Source: Bacteroidia bacterium
Lineage (GTDB): Bacteria > Bacteroidota > Bacteroidia > Flavobacteriales_D > Cryomorphaceae
Direction: 5' to 3'
Assembly: GCA_030427905.1 (NCBI GenBank)
Contig: JAUICL010000001.1
Coordinates: 806,001-870,000 of the forward strand
DNA length: 64,000 nt
Below the pieces are notes generated by a model, which worked only from the letters and a program-made list of their open reading frames with translations, was not told the origin of the DNA and made no database searches. Positions 46,174 through 54,560 of the stretch are shown here, in pieces. Position 1 is the first letter of the stretch, and the number at the start of each line of letters is the position of its first letter. The position numbers and the translations under genes were made by a program.

Positions 46174-47457
46174 CTAATTCAATCTTATGATAGAAGATCT
46201 CAAGTTATCTAAGACGGCATTGATTTCTTCCATTTTACTTGTTCCCACACTAAGTCTGAACCATTTATCATCGCCTTCAGCTCCAAAAGCCGAGAAAGGA
46301 ACGATGGCTAATTGTGCTTCGTTCAGGATGTACTGGGTTACGTCTCCAATATTTTCTAATGTCCTTCCTTCAGGGGGCGTTCGGCCTATTAGATCGATTT
46401 GAATAGTTAGGTATATAGCAGCTTGCGGGCTAATGACATCCACTGGCAAGCCTTCTGCTTTTAGTGCTTTAAATCCGTTGTAAAAAGCATTCAGCCTTTC
46501 AAGTATTTCCGACTTGAACCCTTTCATAAAACGATCAGGGTCGGCTGTGCTCAGGTATTGTGCCGATGCAACTTGTTCGGGTTTAGGGGCCCAGGCACCT
46601 ATATGGCCTAAAATAGACTTCATTTTACCCATAATTCGCGCAGGCCCAAAGGCCCATCCAACTCTGACACCAGTGGCGGCAAAGGCTTTACTCAGTCCAT
46701 CAATATACACGGTATAAGGGCGAATTTCAGGCACGAGCGACACAGGATCGTGGTGCTTTGACTCACCGTGACACAGTTGCCAGTATATTTGATCGTAAAT
46801 CAAGTAGACTGGTTTGCGAACCCCTTCGCGTTTCTTGTTCTCTTCGACGATTAATTCAGAGATTTCTCTGAGATCGTTTTCCGAGAACACAGTCCCCGTT
46901 GGGTTCAAGGGCGAGCACAATGCAATGAGTCCTGCCTCGTTCATATGCGGTCTCAAATCATCGGCCGTTGGCATAAAATTGTTCTCCGCCGTGGTCTGTA
47001 GGGCTACCTGGTTCCCTCTTGTTAAGGTAGTATAGTGGTTGTTATTCCAGCTTGGCACTGGAAATACGGCCTTCTCGCCTGGGTCGAGCATGGCTTGGTA
47101 GGCTGCATAAATCAATGGGCGTGCGCCACCCGAAACCAAAATCTCTTCGCTCGAATACGAAAGTCCGAGCTTGTTTTTTAGGTATGTAGAAAGCGTTTCG
47201 CGAAGCGGTGCTATTCCATTCGACGGTGGGTAGTTTGTTTCGCCTTCTTGATAGGCAGAGACTATACCATCACGTAAGGTAGTTGGAATTGGAAAAATCT
47301 TTGGATCAAAATCCCCAATGGTATAGTTGTATATTTTAGCACCAAGAGCGAGCTTCGATTTAATTTCACCCGCCAGTTTAATGATTTCTGAACCCTTCAG
47401 CTCTTCTGCCAATTCACTTAATTGTCCCTCCGAATTCAAGACTACTTCCTTCTCCAT
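46174..47457 (-). CDS. class I/II pyridoxal phosphate aminotransferase
   Basis: This 427-residue enzyme belongs to the aspartate-aminotransferase superfamily. The PLP lysine lies in YIDGLSKAFAATGVRVGW near residue 190; SSEEILVSGGARPLIYAAYQ, the NPTGTV turn and the FRLSVGTS end are seen. Substrates might be aspartate or another amino acid; the sequence does not say. A TACATTTG box at 47480-47487 (minus strand) may be the -7 element, with no good -33 box. The start at ATG 47457 agrees with the family. Confidence 0.88.
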   Translation of the reverse strand: MEKEVVLNSEGQLSELAEELKGSEIIKLAGEIKSKLALGAKIYNYTIGDFDPKIFPIPTTLRDGIVSAYQEGETNYPPSNGIAPLRETLSTYLKNKLGLSYSSEEILVSGGARPLIYAAYQAMLDPGEKAVFPVPSWNNNHYTTLTRGNQVALQTTAENNFMPTADDLRPHMNEAGLIALCSPLNPTGTVFSENDLREISELIVEENKKREGVRKPVYLIYDQIYWQLCHGESKHHDPVSLVPEIRPYTVYIDGLSKAFAATGVRVGWAFGPARIMGKMKSILGHIGAWAPKPEQVASAQYLSTADPDRFMKGFKSEILERLNAFYNGFKALKAEGLPVDVISPQAAIYLTIQIDLIGRTPPEGRTLENIGDVTQYILNEAQLAIVPFSAFGAEGDDKWFRLSVGTSKMEEINAVLDNLRSSIIRLN

Positions 47458-47511
47458 TCCCTTCTATTTTTAGGCCATGCAAATGTAGTAAATCAACGGG
47501 CTTTTAGCGGC

Positions 47512-48129
47512 TTATAATGGCTTCACTTTTGCGGATCCCGAGATGAGGTATTTCCGACTGTTTGCAAGGTTCCTGCAAAGGAAACGAGTTCTTCTTTTTT
47601 CTATTATTTCGAAAGCGATGTTTCTAAACTCAAATTGACCGCCATTTTGTAGCTCGAGCAACAAGGTGGCTGGATTCTCATCGAATTTACTCATTGCCAG
47701 ATTGAGTTTCAGACTGGAGCAGCTCGATGCCTTCGGATTTCTGAGATAGGATTGAAGAGCCACTAGAATCTCTTCGGGAAATACCTGAGAAACGACAAAC
47801 GGCTTGAGCAATTTTTGAAATTCTTTCTTCCATTCAGCTCCGTGTGGCTTTACACTGTTGCCGTGTAAAAGGTAGCACCCAAGATGAGCAAATTCGTGAA
47901 TGGTGGTCAGTAAAAACTGGAATGGGTTTAGATCGGAGTTCACTGAGATCCTGGCTGGCTTCCCTTTAAATGGTGGCCTGAAGTCGCCTAACTTGGTGGT
48001 GCGTGGTTTCGAAATAACGAATACAACTCCCAATTCGACAATCCAATTTGCAATAATGCTGGATGTATTCCGCGGAATGTGACTATCGAGCTTAGTAGTC
48101 CACCTCGCTTTTAGCGCTTCTTTACTCAC
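47512..48129 (-). CDS. SprT-like zinc metallopeptidase-fold protein
   Basis: This 205-residue protein has a SprT-like domain: FLLTTIHEFAHLGCYLLHG near residue 75 carries HExxH, and a further His lies in KPHGAEWKKEFQKLL. SprT-like proteins in eukaryotes (Spartan) degrade DNA-protein crosslinks; bacterial functions are less clear. It starts at GTG 48129, overlapping the stop of a tiny lipoprotein gene (GTGA). The C-terminal part, about 80 residues, is basic (RRTRFLCRNLANSRKYL). Confidence 0.8.
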   Translation of the reverse strand: MSKEALKARWTTKLDSHIPRNTSSIIANWIVELGVVFVISKPRTTKLGDFRPPFKGKPARISVNSDLNPFQFLLTTIHEFAHLGCYLLHGNSVKPHGAEWKKEFQKLLKPFVVSQVFPEEILVALQSYLRNPKASSCSSLKLNLAMSKFDENPATLLLELQNGGQFEFRNIAFEIIEKRRTRFLCRNLANSRKYLISGSAKVKPL

Positions 48130-48269
48130 GCTTTATTGGAAAGGTCGGTGGTATGAATTTCATACGTCCATTTAGGACAGGTATTACACTTCTTCTTTTT
48201 GTTGGTAGTACAGGCTGAAAGTAAAACTACTCCAAACAACATGACACCGATGTAGGCCGTTCTTTTCAT
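48126..48269 (-). CDS. 47-residue lipoprotein with a CxxC motif
   Basis: This small gene starts at ATG 48269 and is easily missed. The protein is MKRTAYIGVMLFGVVLLSAC as a lipoprotein signal, then TTNKKKKCNTCPKWTYEIHTTDLSNKA. After lipidation only 28 residues remain, with CNTC able to hold a metal or form a disulfide. The stop overlaps the GTG of the SprT-like gene, so it is translated in concert. No family is recognised. Confidence 0.7.
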   Translation of the reverse strand: MKRTAYIGVMLFGVVLLSACTTNKKKKCNTCPKWTYEIHTTDLSNKA

Positions 48270-48321
48270 AGCATGTAAAATTACGAATACACTCAACTGT
48301 GAAAAAATAAATTTTTGATGA

Positions 48322-48352
48322 ATTGTATCTTTCTCGAAGTACCATACTTTTA
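48322..48352 (+). promoter_or_regulatory. candidate promoter of the mlaE-mlaF pair
   Basis: ATTG (48322-48325), 19 bases and TACTTTTA (48345-48352) fit the consensus with one mismatch in each box. Transcription would start near 48356, which argues against the TTG at 48323 and supports the TTG at 48368. Confidence 0.45.
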
Positions 48353-48367
48353 CAAAAAACCCAGAGT

Positions 48368-49108
48368 TTGAACCTCGCCTATCACATCGGAAGATACTTT
48401 ATGTTGTTGGGACGCGTCTTTCGACGCCCTGAGAAGATGGCTATTTACAGACGCCAGTTTGTTCAGGAAGTAGACAAGATCGGTATCAGTTCTCTCGGAA
48501 TCGTGGCTTTGATGTCGGTTTTTATGGGTGCTGTAATTACCTTGCAGACGGCTTCTAATATGGAGAGTCCCTTACTGCCTTCATACACGGTTGGGTTTAT
48601 TACGCGTCAGTCTATTATCCTGGAGTTTTCCCCGACTATGATTGCGCTAATTTTAGCAGGTAAAGTAGGGTCTAATATTGCATCAGAACTTGGTACCATG
48701 AGGGTAACAGAGCAAATAGATGCACTTGATATCATGGGAGTAAATTCAGCGGGTTTTTTAATTCTGCCTAAAGTGCTTGCTGGAGTTTTTATAATTCCAT
48801 TTTTGATTGTCATCAGCATGTTTCTCGGTGTTTTCGGTGGATGGTTTATTTGTATTGTAACAGGTATTGTCACATCCAATGAGTACATCCATGGTATTCA
48901 GTACGATTTCAGACAATTTCACGTATACTACGGTCTAATCAAGACACTCGTTTTCGCCTTTATTATCACTTCTGTTTCTTCGTATCAGGGATATTACGCC
49001 AAGGGAAGTGCTCTGGAAGTTGGAAAGAGCAGTACCCAAGCTGTCGTGTACAGTAGTATTCTCATTCTGGTGTTGAACTATATCATTACCCAATTGGTCT
49101 TGATATGA
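48368..49108 (+). CDS. mlaE: MlaE-family lipid ABC transporter permease
   Basis: This 246-residue permease has about six hydrophobic segments and the MlaE signature SIILEFSPTMIALILAGKVG, then SNIASELGTMRVTEQIDALDIMG. The family moves phospholipids between inner and outer membrane to keep lipid asymmetry. TTG 48368 is chosen, giving LNLAYHIGRYFMLLGRVFRRPEK, which matches Bacteroidota homologues recalled from memory. The ATPase gene overlaps by 4 bases. A periplasmic MlaD subunit is not encoded beside it in this window. Confidence 0.88.
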   Translation: MNLAYHIGRYFMLLGRVFRRPEKMAIYRRQFVQEVDKIGISSLGIVALMSVFMGAVITLQTASNMESPLLPSYTVGFITRQSIILEFSPTMIALILAGKVGSNIASELGTMRVTEQIDALDIMGVNSAGFLILPKVLAGVFIIPFLIVISMFLGVFGGWFICIVTGIVTSNEYIHGIQYDFRQFHVYYGLIKTLVFAFIITSVSSYQGYYAKGSALEVGKSSTQAVVYSSILILVLNYIITQLVLI

Positions 49109-49860
49109 TTTCAATTGAGCACATATCGAAATCCTTTGGTGAAACGAAGGTTCTGAAGGATATTTCATTTGATTTTCAGCAGGGTAAAGTCAATATGATT
49201 ATTGGCCAGAGTGGAAGTGGAAAGTCGGTCCTTGCCAAGTGCATCGTAGGTTTACACACCCCCGAGAAGGGTCGAATTCTTTATGATGGGCAGGATTTTA
49301 TTCCAATGAATTCGAGAGAACGAATCGAGATACGAAAGCATATCGGAATGCTGTTTCAAGCCAGTGCTTTGTTCGACTCTATGACTGTGGAAGAGAATGT
49401 CATGTTTCCGCTCACAATGTTTTCGGACATGAAGAAGGAGGAGATGCTCAAACGAGCTAATGAGTGTTTGGAACGGGTAAACTTATCTGGAAAGAACAAG
49501 CTGTACCCAGCAGAGACTAGTGGTGGAATGCAGAAGCGAATCGCCATAGCCAGAGCCATTGCCATGAAGCCAAAGTACTTGTTTTGCGATGAGCCAAACT
49601 CAGGCCTAGATCCACAAACATCTATTGTGATCGACAATTTGATCAAAGATTTGACCACAGAGATGAATATCACCACCATCGTCATCTCACACGACATGAA
49701 TTCGGTGATCGAAATCGGAGATCATATTATGTTTCTCTACGGTGGAGAAAAGTGGTGGGAAGGCGATAAAAAGGACATACTCAGAGCTGAAAACAAAGAG
49801 CTCACCGATTTCGTCTACGCATCCAAGTTTATGCGAAATCTTAAGGAAAAACTAGCATAG
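49105..49860 (+). CDS. mlaF: MlaF-family ABC transporter ATPase
   Basis: This 251-residue ATPase has Walker A IIGQSGSGKSVLAK near residue 32, the ABC signature SGGMQKRIAIARAIAMKPK and Walker B LFCDEPNSGLDPQ. The Q-loop LFQASALFDSMTVEENV is present. It pairs with the MlaE-type permease, forming the core of a phospholipid transporter. No MlaC or MlaB gene follows. The next 64 bases carry a hairpin shared with the convergent T9SS cargo gene. Confidence 0.92.
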   Translation: MISIEHISKSFGETKVLKDISFDFQQGKVNMIIGQSGSGKSVLAKCIVGLHTPEKGRILYDGQDFIPMNSRERIEIRKHIGMLFQASALFDSMTVEENVMFPLTMFSDMKKEEMLKRANECLERVNLSGKNKLYPAETSGGMQKRIAIARAIAMKPKYLFCDEPNSGLDPQTSIVIDNLIKDLTTEMNITTIVISHDMNSVIEIGDHIMFLYGGEKWWEGDKKDILRAENKELTDFVYASKFMRNLKEKLA

Positions 49861-49876
49861 CCTTTTAAAACTAGAA

Positions 49877-49902
49877 AGCCCCCCAAATTGCTTCAGGGGG
49901 CT
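49877..49902. terminator. hairpin between mlaF and the first T9SS cargo gene
   Basis: A 7-bp stem AGCCCCC/GGGGGCT (49877-49883 with 49896-49902) has short T-rich stretches on both sides, so it may stop transcription from both convergent genes. The T-runs are not strong. Confidence 0.6.
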
Positions 49903-49924
49903 CGAAAATCTAAAATCAGTTGGT

Positions 49925-52012
49925 TTATTCAACCATCATTTTTCTCGTAACTCGATCGTTTGCCGTTACAATGCTGTAGGTGTATACACCTGGAGCAAGA
50001 TGGGTGGCGTCAAAGTCTAAGCGGTTTGCCAATCCGGCAGGAACCATTCCCAGATCTTGTGAGTGAACCAGTTTTCCAGTCATGTCTAGCACCTCGAATT
50101 TTGCTTGGCTTGTCTCATCAAGTTGGTATTGAATGAGTGTGTTGCCTACTACGGGGTTCGGGTAGTTTTGAATAAGCTTAATCCCCGATTCGTAAGTAAC
50201 AGACTCTACAGACAAGGCTTGAGTCACTCTGAATCTGATAAGTGGAGCCGCATCACCGGTGGTCCACCAACCTTGCGGGCCTCCCGAGGGGTCTGCAAAC
50301 TCATATAGTACTCCGGCCGCAGGTTCTTGAAGATTTGAGTGGGCTATAATAGCCACGTTGTCTCCTGCAGCGGGAACTTGCATCTCTGCTTGGTAGATTT
50401 TGTTCGCTTCTACAGGCACAGGAACAGGGAGTTCCAATGAGATCCAGTTGGTCGTATTGGTAGTGAGATCACTTTCTTCAATTATATACTCTACTTCTTC
50501 ATCACCGAAGTAGCGAAACATTTCGTTATCGGCTCCTTCTTCTGTGAGTACTGACCCTGTACGAACATTGACATACACAGGCTCACCCGGAAAAGATGGG
50601 GCTGCACTAGCACCTGAAAGTACGATCTCAACATGAGTGATTACCGCGTCTTGATCCATTTCAGTAAACTTCATTCTATTCCCCCAGATCACATCTTGAC
50701 CGAGTGTAGCATAAAAGTTTGTATAAGCATTTCGATCATTCTCCATGATAGATCCAGTTGAAGAAGATGCATCAGAAGATACGCGGGTCGTTTTGGAAGT
50801 TCCAATATTATCATTTGGACGCGCGTCGTTTTCATTTTGGATCACTCTAAAGTCGATGGTGTAAACTCCGTCGACTGGGTCAGCCCAGGCTGTGGGGATT
50901 TCATCATAAATCCTCAGGGTATCACTCGCTCCGCTTTCCAACTCTATTGGGGCTGATAGTATGATCTGCGGCTCCACATCTCCAGGAGGTTGAAATGTTA
51001 CTTCAAGCTGAACACCAGTCTGAACATTTGTTCCGTTGTTCACAACTTCCGCGGCGAAGTTGAACGGACGTGTATTGTAGTTTGGTTGATTCCAAAATTC
51101 GAATTTTCCCACATAGTCCACGTCTGCTTCTTCTTCAGGTGATTCAAAATAGTTGTTGTACCAAGTTCCGCCGATAGCAACATCGTTTTCAGGAATCGAT
51201 ACAATGGCGATATCATCGAGTTGAAGAAAGTACTGTGTCATAGCTCCTTCTAGGTTTGGATCCCAGACGAACCTGATTTTACATTCAGTTAAGTCGGCTG
51301 CACCCTGAAGCACATCAGAAATGTTGATTCCAGCTTCTCCAGTGATTTGTACGTTCCCTTCTCCTCCGTAGAGATCAAAAACATCGTACATAATCCACGT
51401 ATCACCATCATCTACAGAAAACTCGACATTCCATGCGTAGTTGTTGCAACAAAAACGCCAGTCTTGAAAGAACGACAGCAATGCAAAGTCGACGCCGGTT
51501 AGGTCAAACGCCGGTGACTCAAGCACCGCGTGAATCGGATTGGAAGTTGATGCTGCTACTCCTGTTTCGCTTGGAATAGTGGCTGTAGAGTTCCATCTAT
51601 CGGCATCCAGCATCATAAACCCATTGTCTTGGGTGGTAGAAGGGATAGTGGGCCCGCCATAAAAGTTTGGGATTGAATCACCATAGACTGCGGCCGCGTC
51701 GCCGGTCAATGGTGCATCGGGGTCATAGCCATTTGCAGACCCAAGGGGAAAAGCGTGAAACCACAAGTTCCCCTGGTCGCCACTCACTGTCCAAGGGCCG
51801 TTGTCGCCTTGACCGTCAAATCCGTTCGAAAAATCTTCAGACCAGTAGACAGTTGTTGGATCATCTCCCTTGGCGTTGGCGGATTTTGAGTGGTTTCTTA
51901 CTGTGTTTTTTGAAAGCAGACTCGCTGCTTGGGCCTCGTGTTGGACGTGAGATTGGGCACTAAGAAGTGACGCCACGCCCAAGAACGACCCAACTAGGTA
52001 GATCTTAGTCAT
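49925..52012 (-). CDS. T9SS cargo protein 1
   Basis: This 695-residue protein has a signal peptide (about residues 1-20), a beta-sandwich domain that resembles choice-of-anchor J (about 55-272, opening YWSEDFSNGFDGQGDNGPW, with a Cys pair RFCCNNY), a middle module (WYNNYF at 284 to about 600, with PVYVNVRTGSVLTEEGADNE near 479-496) and a type A T9SS sorting domain at about 613-695 (NYPNP ... GKLVHSQDLG ... VTRKMMVE). It should be exported by T9SS and anchored or released. Two paralogues follow upstream. Substrate is unknown. Confidence 0.85.
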   Translation of the reverse strand: MTKIYLVGSFLGVASLLSAQSHVQHEAQAASLLSKNTVRNHSKSANAKGDDPTTVYWSEDFSNGFDGQGDNGPWTVSGDQGNLWFHAFPLGSANGYDPDAPLTGDAAAVYGDSIPNFYGGPTIPSTTQDNGFMMLDADRWNSTATIPSETGVAASTSNPIHAVLESPAFDLTGVDFALLSFFQDWRFCCNNYAWNVEFSVDDGDTWIMYDVFDLYGGEGNVQITGEAGINISDVLQGAADLTECKIRFVWDPNLEGAMTQYFLQLDDIAIVSIPENDVAIGGTWYNNYFESPEEEADVDYVGKFEFWNQPNYNTRPFNFAAEVVNNGTNVQTGVQLEVTFQPPGDVEPQIILSAPIELESGASDTLRIYDEIPTAWADPVDGVYTIDFRVIQNENDARPNDNIGTSKTTRVSSDASSSTGSIMENDRNAYTNFYATLGQDVIWGNRMKFTEMDQDAVITHVEIVLSGASAAPSFPGEPVYVNVRTGSVLTEEGADNEMFRYFGDEEVEYIIEESDLTTNTTNWISLELPVPVPVEANKIYQAEMQVPAAGDNVAIIAHSNLQEPAAGVLYEFADPSGGPQGWWTTGDAAPLIRFRVTQALSVESVTYESGIKLIQNYPNPVVGNTLIQYQLDETSQAKFEVLDMTGKLVHSQDLGMVPAGLANRLDFDATHLAPGVYTYSIVTANDRVTRKMMVE

Positions 52013-52040
52013 AGTAATGTTTAGTTTAGTTTAGTGCCGT

Positions 52041-52070
52041 CAAAGTAGTGATTCTTGAAAAGATCACAAG
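52041..52070 (-). promoter_or_regulatory. candidate promoter of T9SS cargo gene 1
   Basis: On the minus strand CTTG (52067-52070), 18 bases and CTACTTTG (52041-52048) approach the consensus, allowing one shift. The rest of the gap 52013-52260 holds a terminator and nothing else of note. Confidence 0.4.
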
Positions 52071-52209
52071 TCCGAAAAAATTACATTTTCTTACATCCTT
52101 AGTTCCCTATTTGATGGGAGAATATTAAGAATCTCAGCAGTGAAGGGGGGTTGAGAATTGAGATTCTTTGAATTGCTTTCTAGGCATTTGAAAAATTTTA
52201 ACAAAAAAA

Positions 52210-52237
52210 AGCCTCCCGACAGTTAAGTCGGGAGGCT
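52210..52237 (-). terminator. terminator of T9SS cargo gene 2
   Basis: A perfect 11-bp stem (52210-52220 with 52227-52237) and, on the minus strand, a run of eight T make a strong terminator 24 bases after the stop codon. Confidence 0.9.
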
Positions 52238-52260
52238 CCTATTAGTTTTTGGACTTCGAA

Positions 52261-54405
52261 TTACTCGACAGTCAACTTTCTTGTTACTACGTAGTCTGGA
52301 GTAACGATGCTGTAAGTGTAAACACCAGCAGAAAGAGAGCCTTTGTTAAGCTCGATGAAGTTTACAACTCCTGGAGCAACAGTTCCAAGGTTTTCGTTGT
52401 AAACAACTTTTCCTGTAATGTCACGCACTTCGAAGTTTGCTGTAGAAGCTTCGTCTAGCATGTACTGAATACGAGTAGAAGTGTTGAATGGGTTAGGGAA
52501 GTTTTGCATCAATGTGATTCCATCTTGCACTGTTGCAAAATCTTCAACTCCATCAGGACCACTAGCAGTTCTAAAGCGAATAGGCATTGCATTTGTTCCT
52601 AGGAAGAACCATGCACCATCAGCGAAGTCGTAAAGTACAGAAGCGTACTTCTCTTGTGGACCTGTTACTGGTGGGAAAACAATTCCACCACCAGCAGCTG
52701 GGATACGATACTCAGCTTGGTAGATCTTATTTTCTTCGATCATGATTGGCTCTGGAAGTTCAAAAGAAGCCCAAACAAATGGGAAACCATCGGCAGAACT
52801 CCAAATATCTTCTTCTTCGATAGTGTACTCCAACTCGCTATCTTCATATGTAAGCGGGTTTTCAGAATCAAAGAATACAGTCGTAATCGTTTCTGGGTCT
52901 GTGTCGTCTTCCTCCAGTACAGAACCTTCACGTACGTTGAAGTAGATTACTTCACCCGCAAGAGTTTCGGCAAAATCTGCACTAAATAAGAAAACAGTTT
53001 CAATGTGAGTGATGAATTTTTGTTCTTCTGTAGATGTGAAAACATATGGAGTACCCCAAATTACGTCTTGACCATTGTCAACATAGGCTCCTTCATAGTT
53101 GTTACCATCATTTCTGAAGTATGCTGGTACATCACCATTCTCCATAGAAACGTTAGTTGCACGAGTAGCTCCCATGTTGTCATCTGGTCTTGAGTCTGTC
53201 TCATCTTGTGAAACATTGTACTCAATTAGGTATTCACCTTCTTCGATTGGCGCACCATCAAGAATGTCAGCGTAAGTAACATTTTCGATCATCAAAGTAT
53301 CTGTCACTGTAGTTTCGATTGAAACTCCTGGCTCGCTAGATGCAGTGTAAACAACTCCACTAGGACTAGTAACAGTTACATTCAATTGAACGTTAGTCTG
53401 TGTCAAAGCACCCGCATTCGTAACTTCCATTGCGAAGTCGAATGGACGTGTAAAGTAGTCTGGTGTGTTCAAGTATTCGAACTCACGGTAGTAATCTACA
53501 GCTGGGAGTGCATTCTCAGCTAATTCGAAATCGTCGATAAGATCGAAGTAGTTATTGTACCAAGTTTCTCCAGCAACCATGTCGTTGTCAGGAAGAGATT
53601 GAATTTGGATGTCATCAATACTCCAGAAATAGTGAGATTGAGAACCATTCCAGAAGAAACGAAGACGAACGTCAGTAAGGTCAGTAGCACCCTGTAGTAC
53701 TTCTGAGATGTTCAAACTTACTTGAATATCCACATCATCATTTCCATCACCGTAGGGAGTGAAAACATCGTAAGGGATCCAAGTGTCACCACCATCAACT
53801 GAGATGTCTGTTGAAAGGGCGTAACCACTACAGCAAACTCGTGAGTAGTGATAAAATGTAAGAAGTGCATTGTCTACCCCTGAAAGGTCGATCGATGGTG
53901 AAATCAAAGCGGCCAAGAATGGGTTCTGCGTAAGCGTACCATCTGGAGCTTCTTCAGTTGACGTTGAGTTCCAACGGTCTCCATCCACCATAACTACACC
54001 GTTGTCGCGAGTAGGAGAGTTTACAACATCACGCGTTCCAAAGTAGTTTGGAATATTCGTTCCGTAGGCATCACTAGCTCCAACCAAAGCAGCAGCTGGA
54101 TCATATGCTTCAGGTTCAGATGAACCAACTGGGAATGTATAAAACCAAAGATCTCCTTGATCTTCTTCAGTGTCCCAAGCTCCGTTTGAGCCCATTCCAT
54201 CAAATCCGTTGCTAAAGTCTTCTTGCCAGTAAATGATTGTTTCATCATCTCCCTTCGCAGTAGAAAATGTAGTCTTTACTTTGTCTTTCTTAATAGACGT
54301 AAGCGGATGAGTCAATTCCGCGTCGAGTTGTTGAACCTGAGCAAATGATTGCGTCGAAAACGCACCAACAGCTAGGGCCATACCGATAGTGTACAGTCTT
54401 TTCAT
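52261..54405 (-). CDS. T9SS cargo protein 2
   Basis: This 714-residue paralogue of the protein at 49925-52012 has the same layout: a signal peptide (MKRLYTIGMALAVGAFSTQSFAQ), the jelly-roll-like domain opening YWQEDFSNGFDGMGSNGAW with RVCCSGY, the middle module (ETWYNNYF, then VIYFNVREGSVLEEDD) and a sorting domain at the end (NFPNPFNTST ... VTRKLTVE). The start is ATG 54405, since the longer frame adds no signal-like sequence. It is the most similar of the trio to protein 1, which suggests tandem duplication. It has its own terminator. Confidence 0.85.
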   Translation of the reverse strand: MKRLYTIGMALAVGAFSTQSFAQVQQLDAELTHPLTSIKKDKVKTTFSTAKGDDETIIYWQEDFSNGFDGMGSNGAWDTEEDQGDLWFYTFPVGSSEPEAYDPAAALVGASDAYGTNIPNYFGTRDVVNSPTRDNGVVMVDGDRWNSTSTEEAPDGTLTQNPFLAALISPSIDLSGVDNALLTFYHYSRVCCSGYALSTDISVDGGDTWIPYDVFTPYGDGNDDVDIQVSLNISEVLQGATDLTDVRLRFFWNGSQSHYFWSIDDIQIQSLPDNDMVAGETWYNNYFDLIDDFELAENALPAVDYYREFEYLNTPDYFTRPFDFAMEVTNAGALTQTNVQLNVTVTSPSGVVYTASSEPGVSIETTVTDTLMIENVTYADILDGAPIEEGEYLIEYNVSQDETDSRPDDNMGATRATNVSMENGDVPAYFRNDGNNYEGAYVDNGQDVIWGTPYVFTSTEEQKFITHIETVFLFSADFAETLAGEVIYFNVREGSVLEEDDTDPETITTVFFDSENPLTYEDSELEYTIEEEDIWSSADGFPFVWASFELPEPIMIEENKIYQAEYRIPAAGGGIVFPPVTGPQEKYASVLYDFADGAWFFLGTNAMPIRFRTASGPDGVEDFATVQDGITLMQNFPNPFNTSTRIQYMLDEASTANFEVRDITGKVVYNENLGTVAPGVVNFIELNKGSLSAGVYTYSIVTPDYVVTRKLTVE

Positions 54406-54510
54406 ATGGTTTAATTTAGTTTTAAGAAGCCTAAATGTAGGGAATCTCTTTTTCAATTTGACTATTGGATGGTCACGAATTTTACGCATCCTTTAGAAGC
54501 TAAAATGAAA

Positions 54511-54532
54511 AAACCTCGCCGAAGCGAGGTTT
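54511..54532 (-). terminator. terminator of T9SS cargo gene 3
   Basis: A 9-bp stem (54511-54519 with 54524-54532) with loop CGAA is followed on the minus strand by six T. It lies 28 bases after the stop codon of the third cargo gene. Confidence 0.85.
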
Positions 54533-54560
54533 CACACTTTAGAAATGTTGTTAGCGTGAC

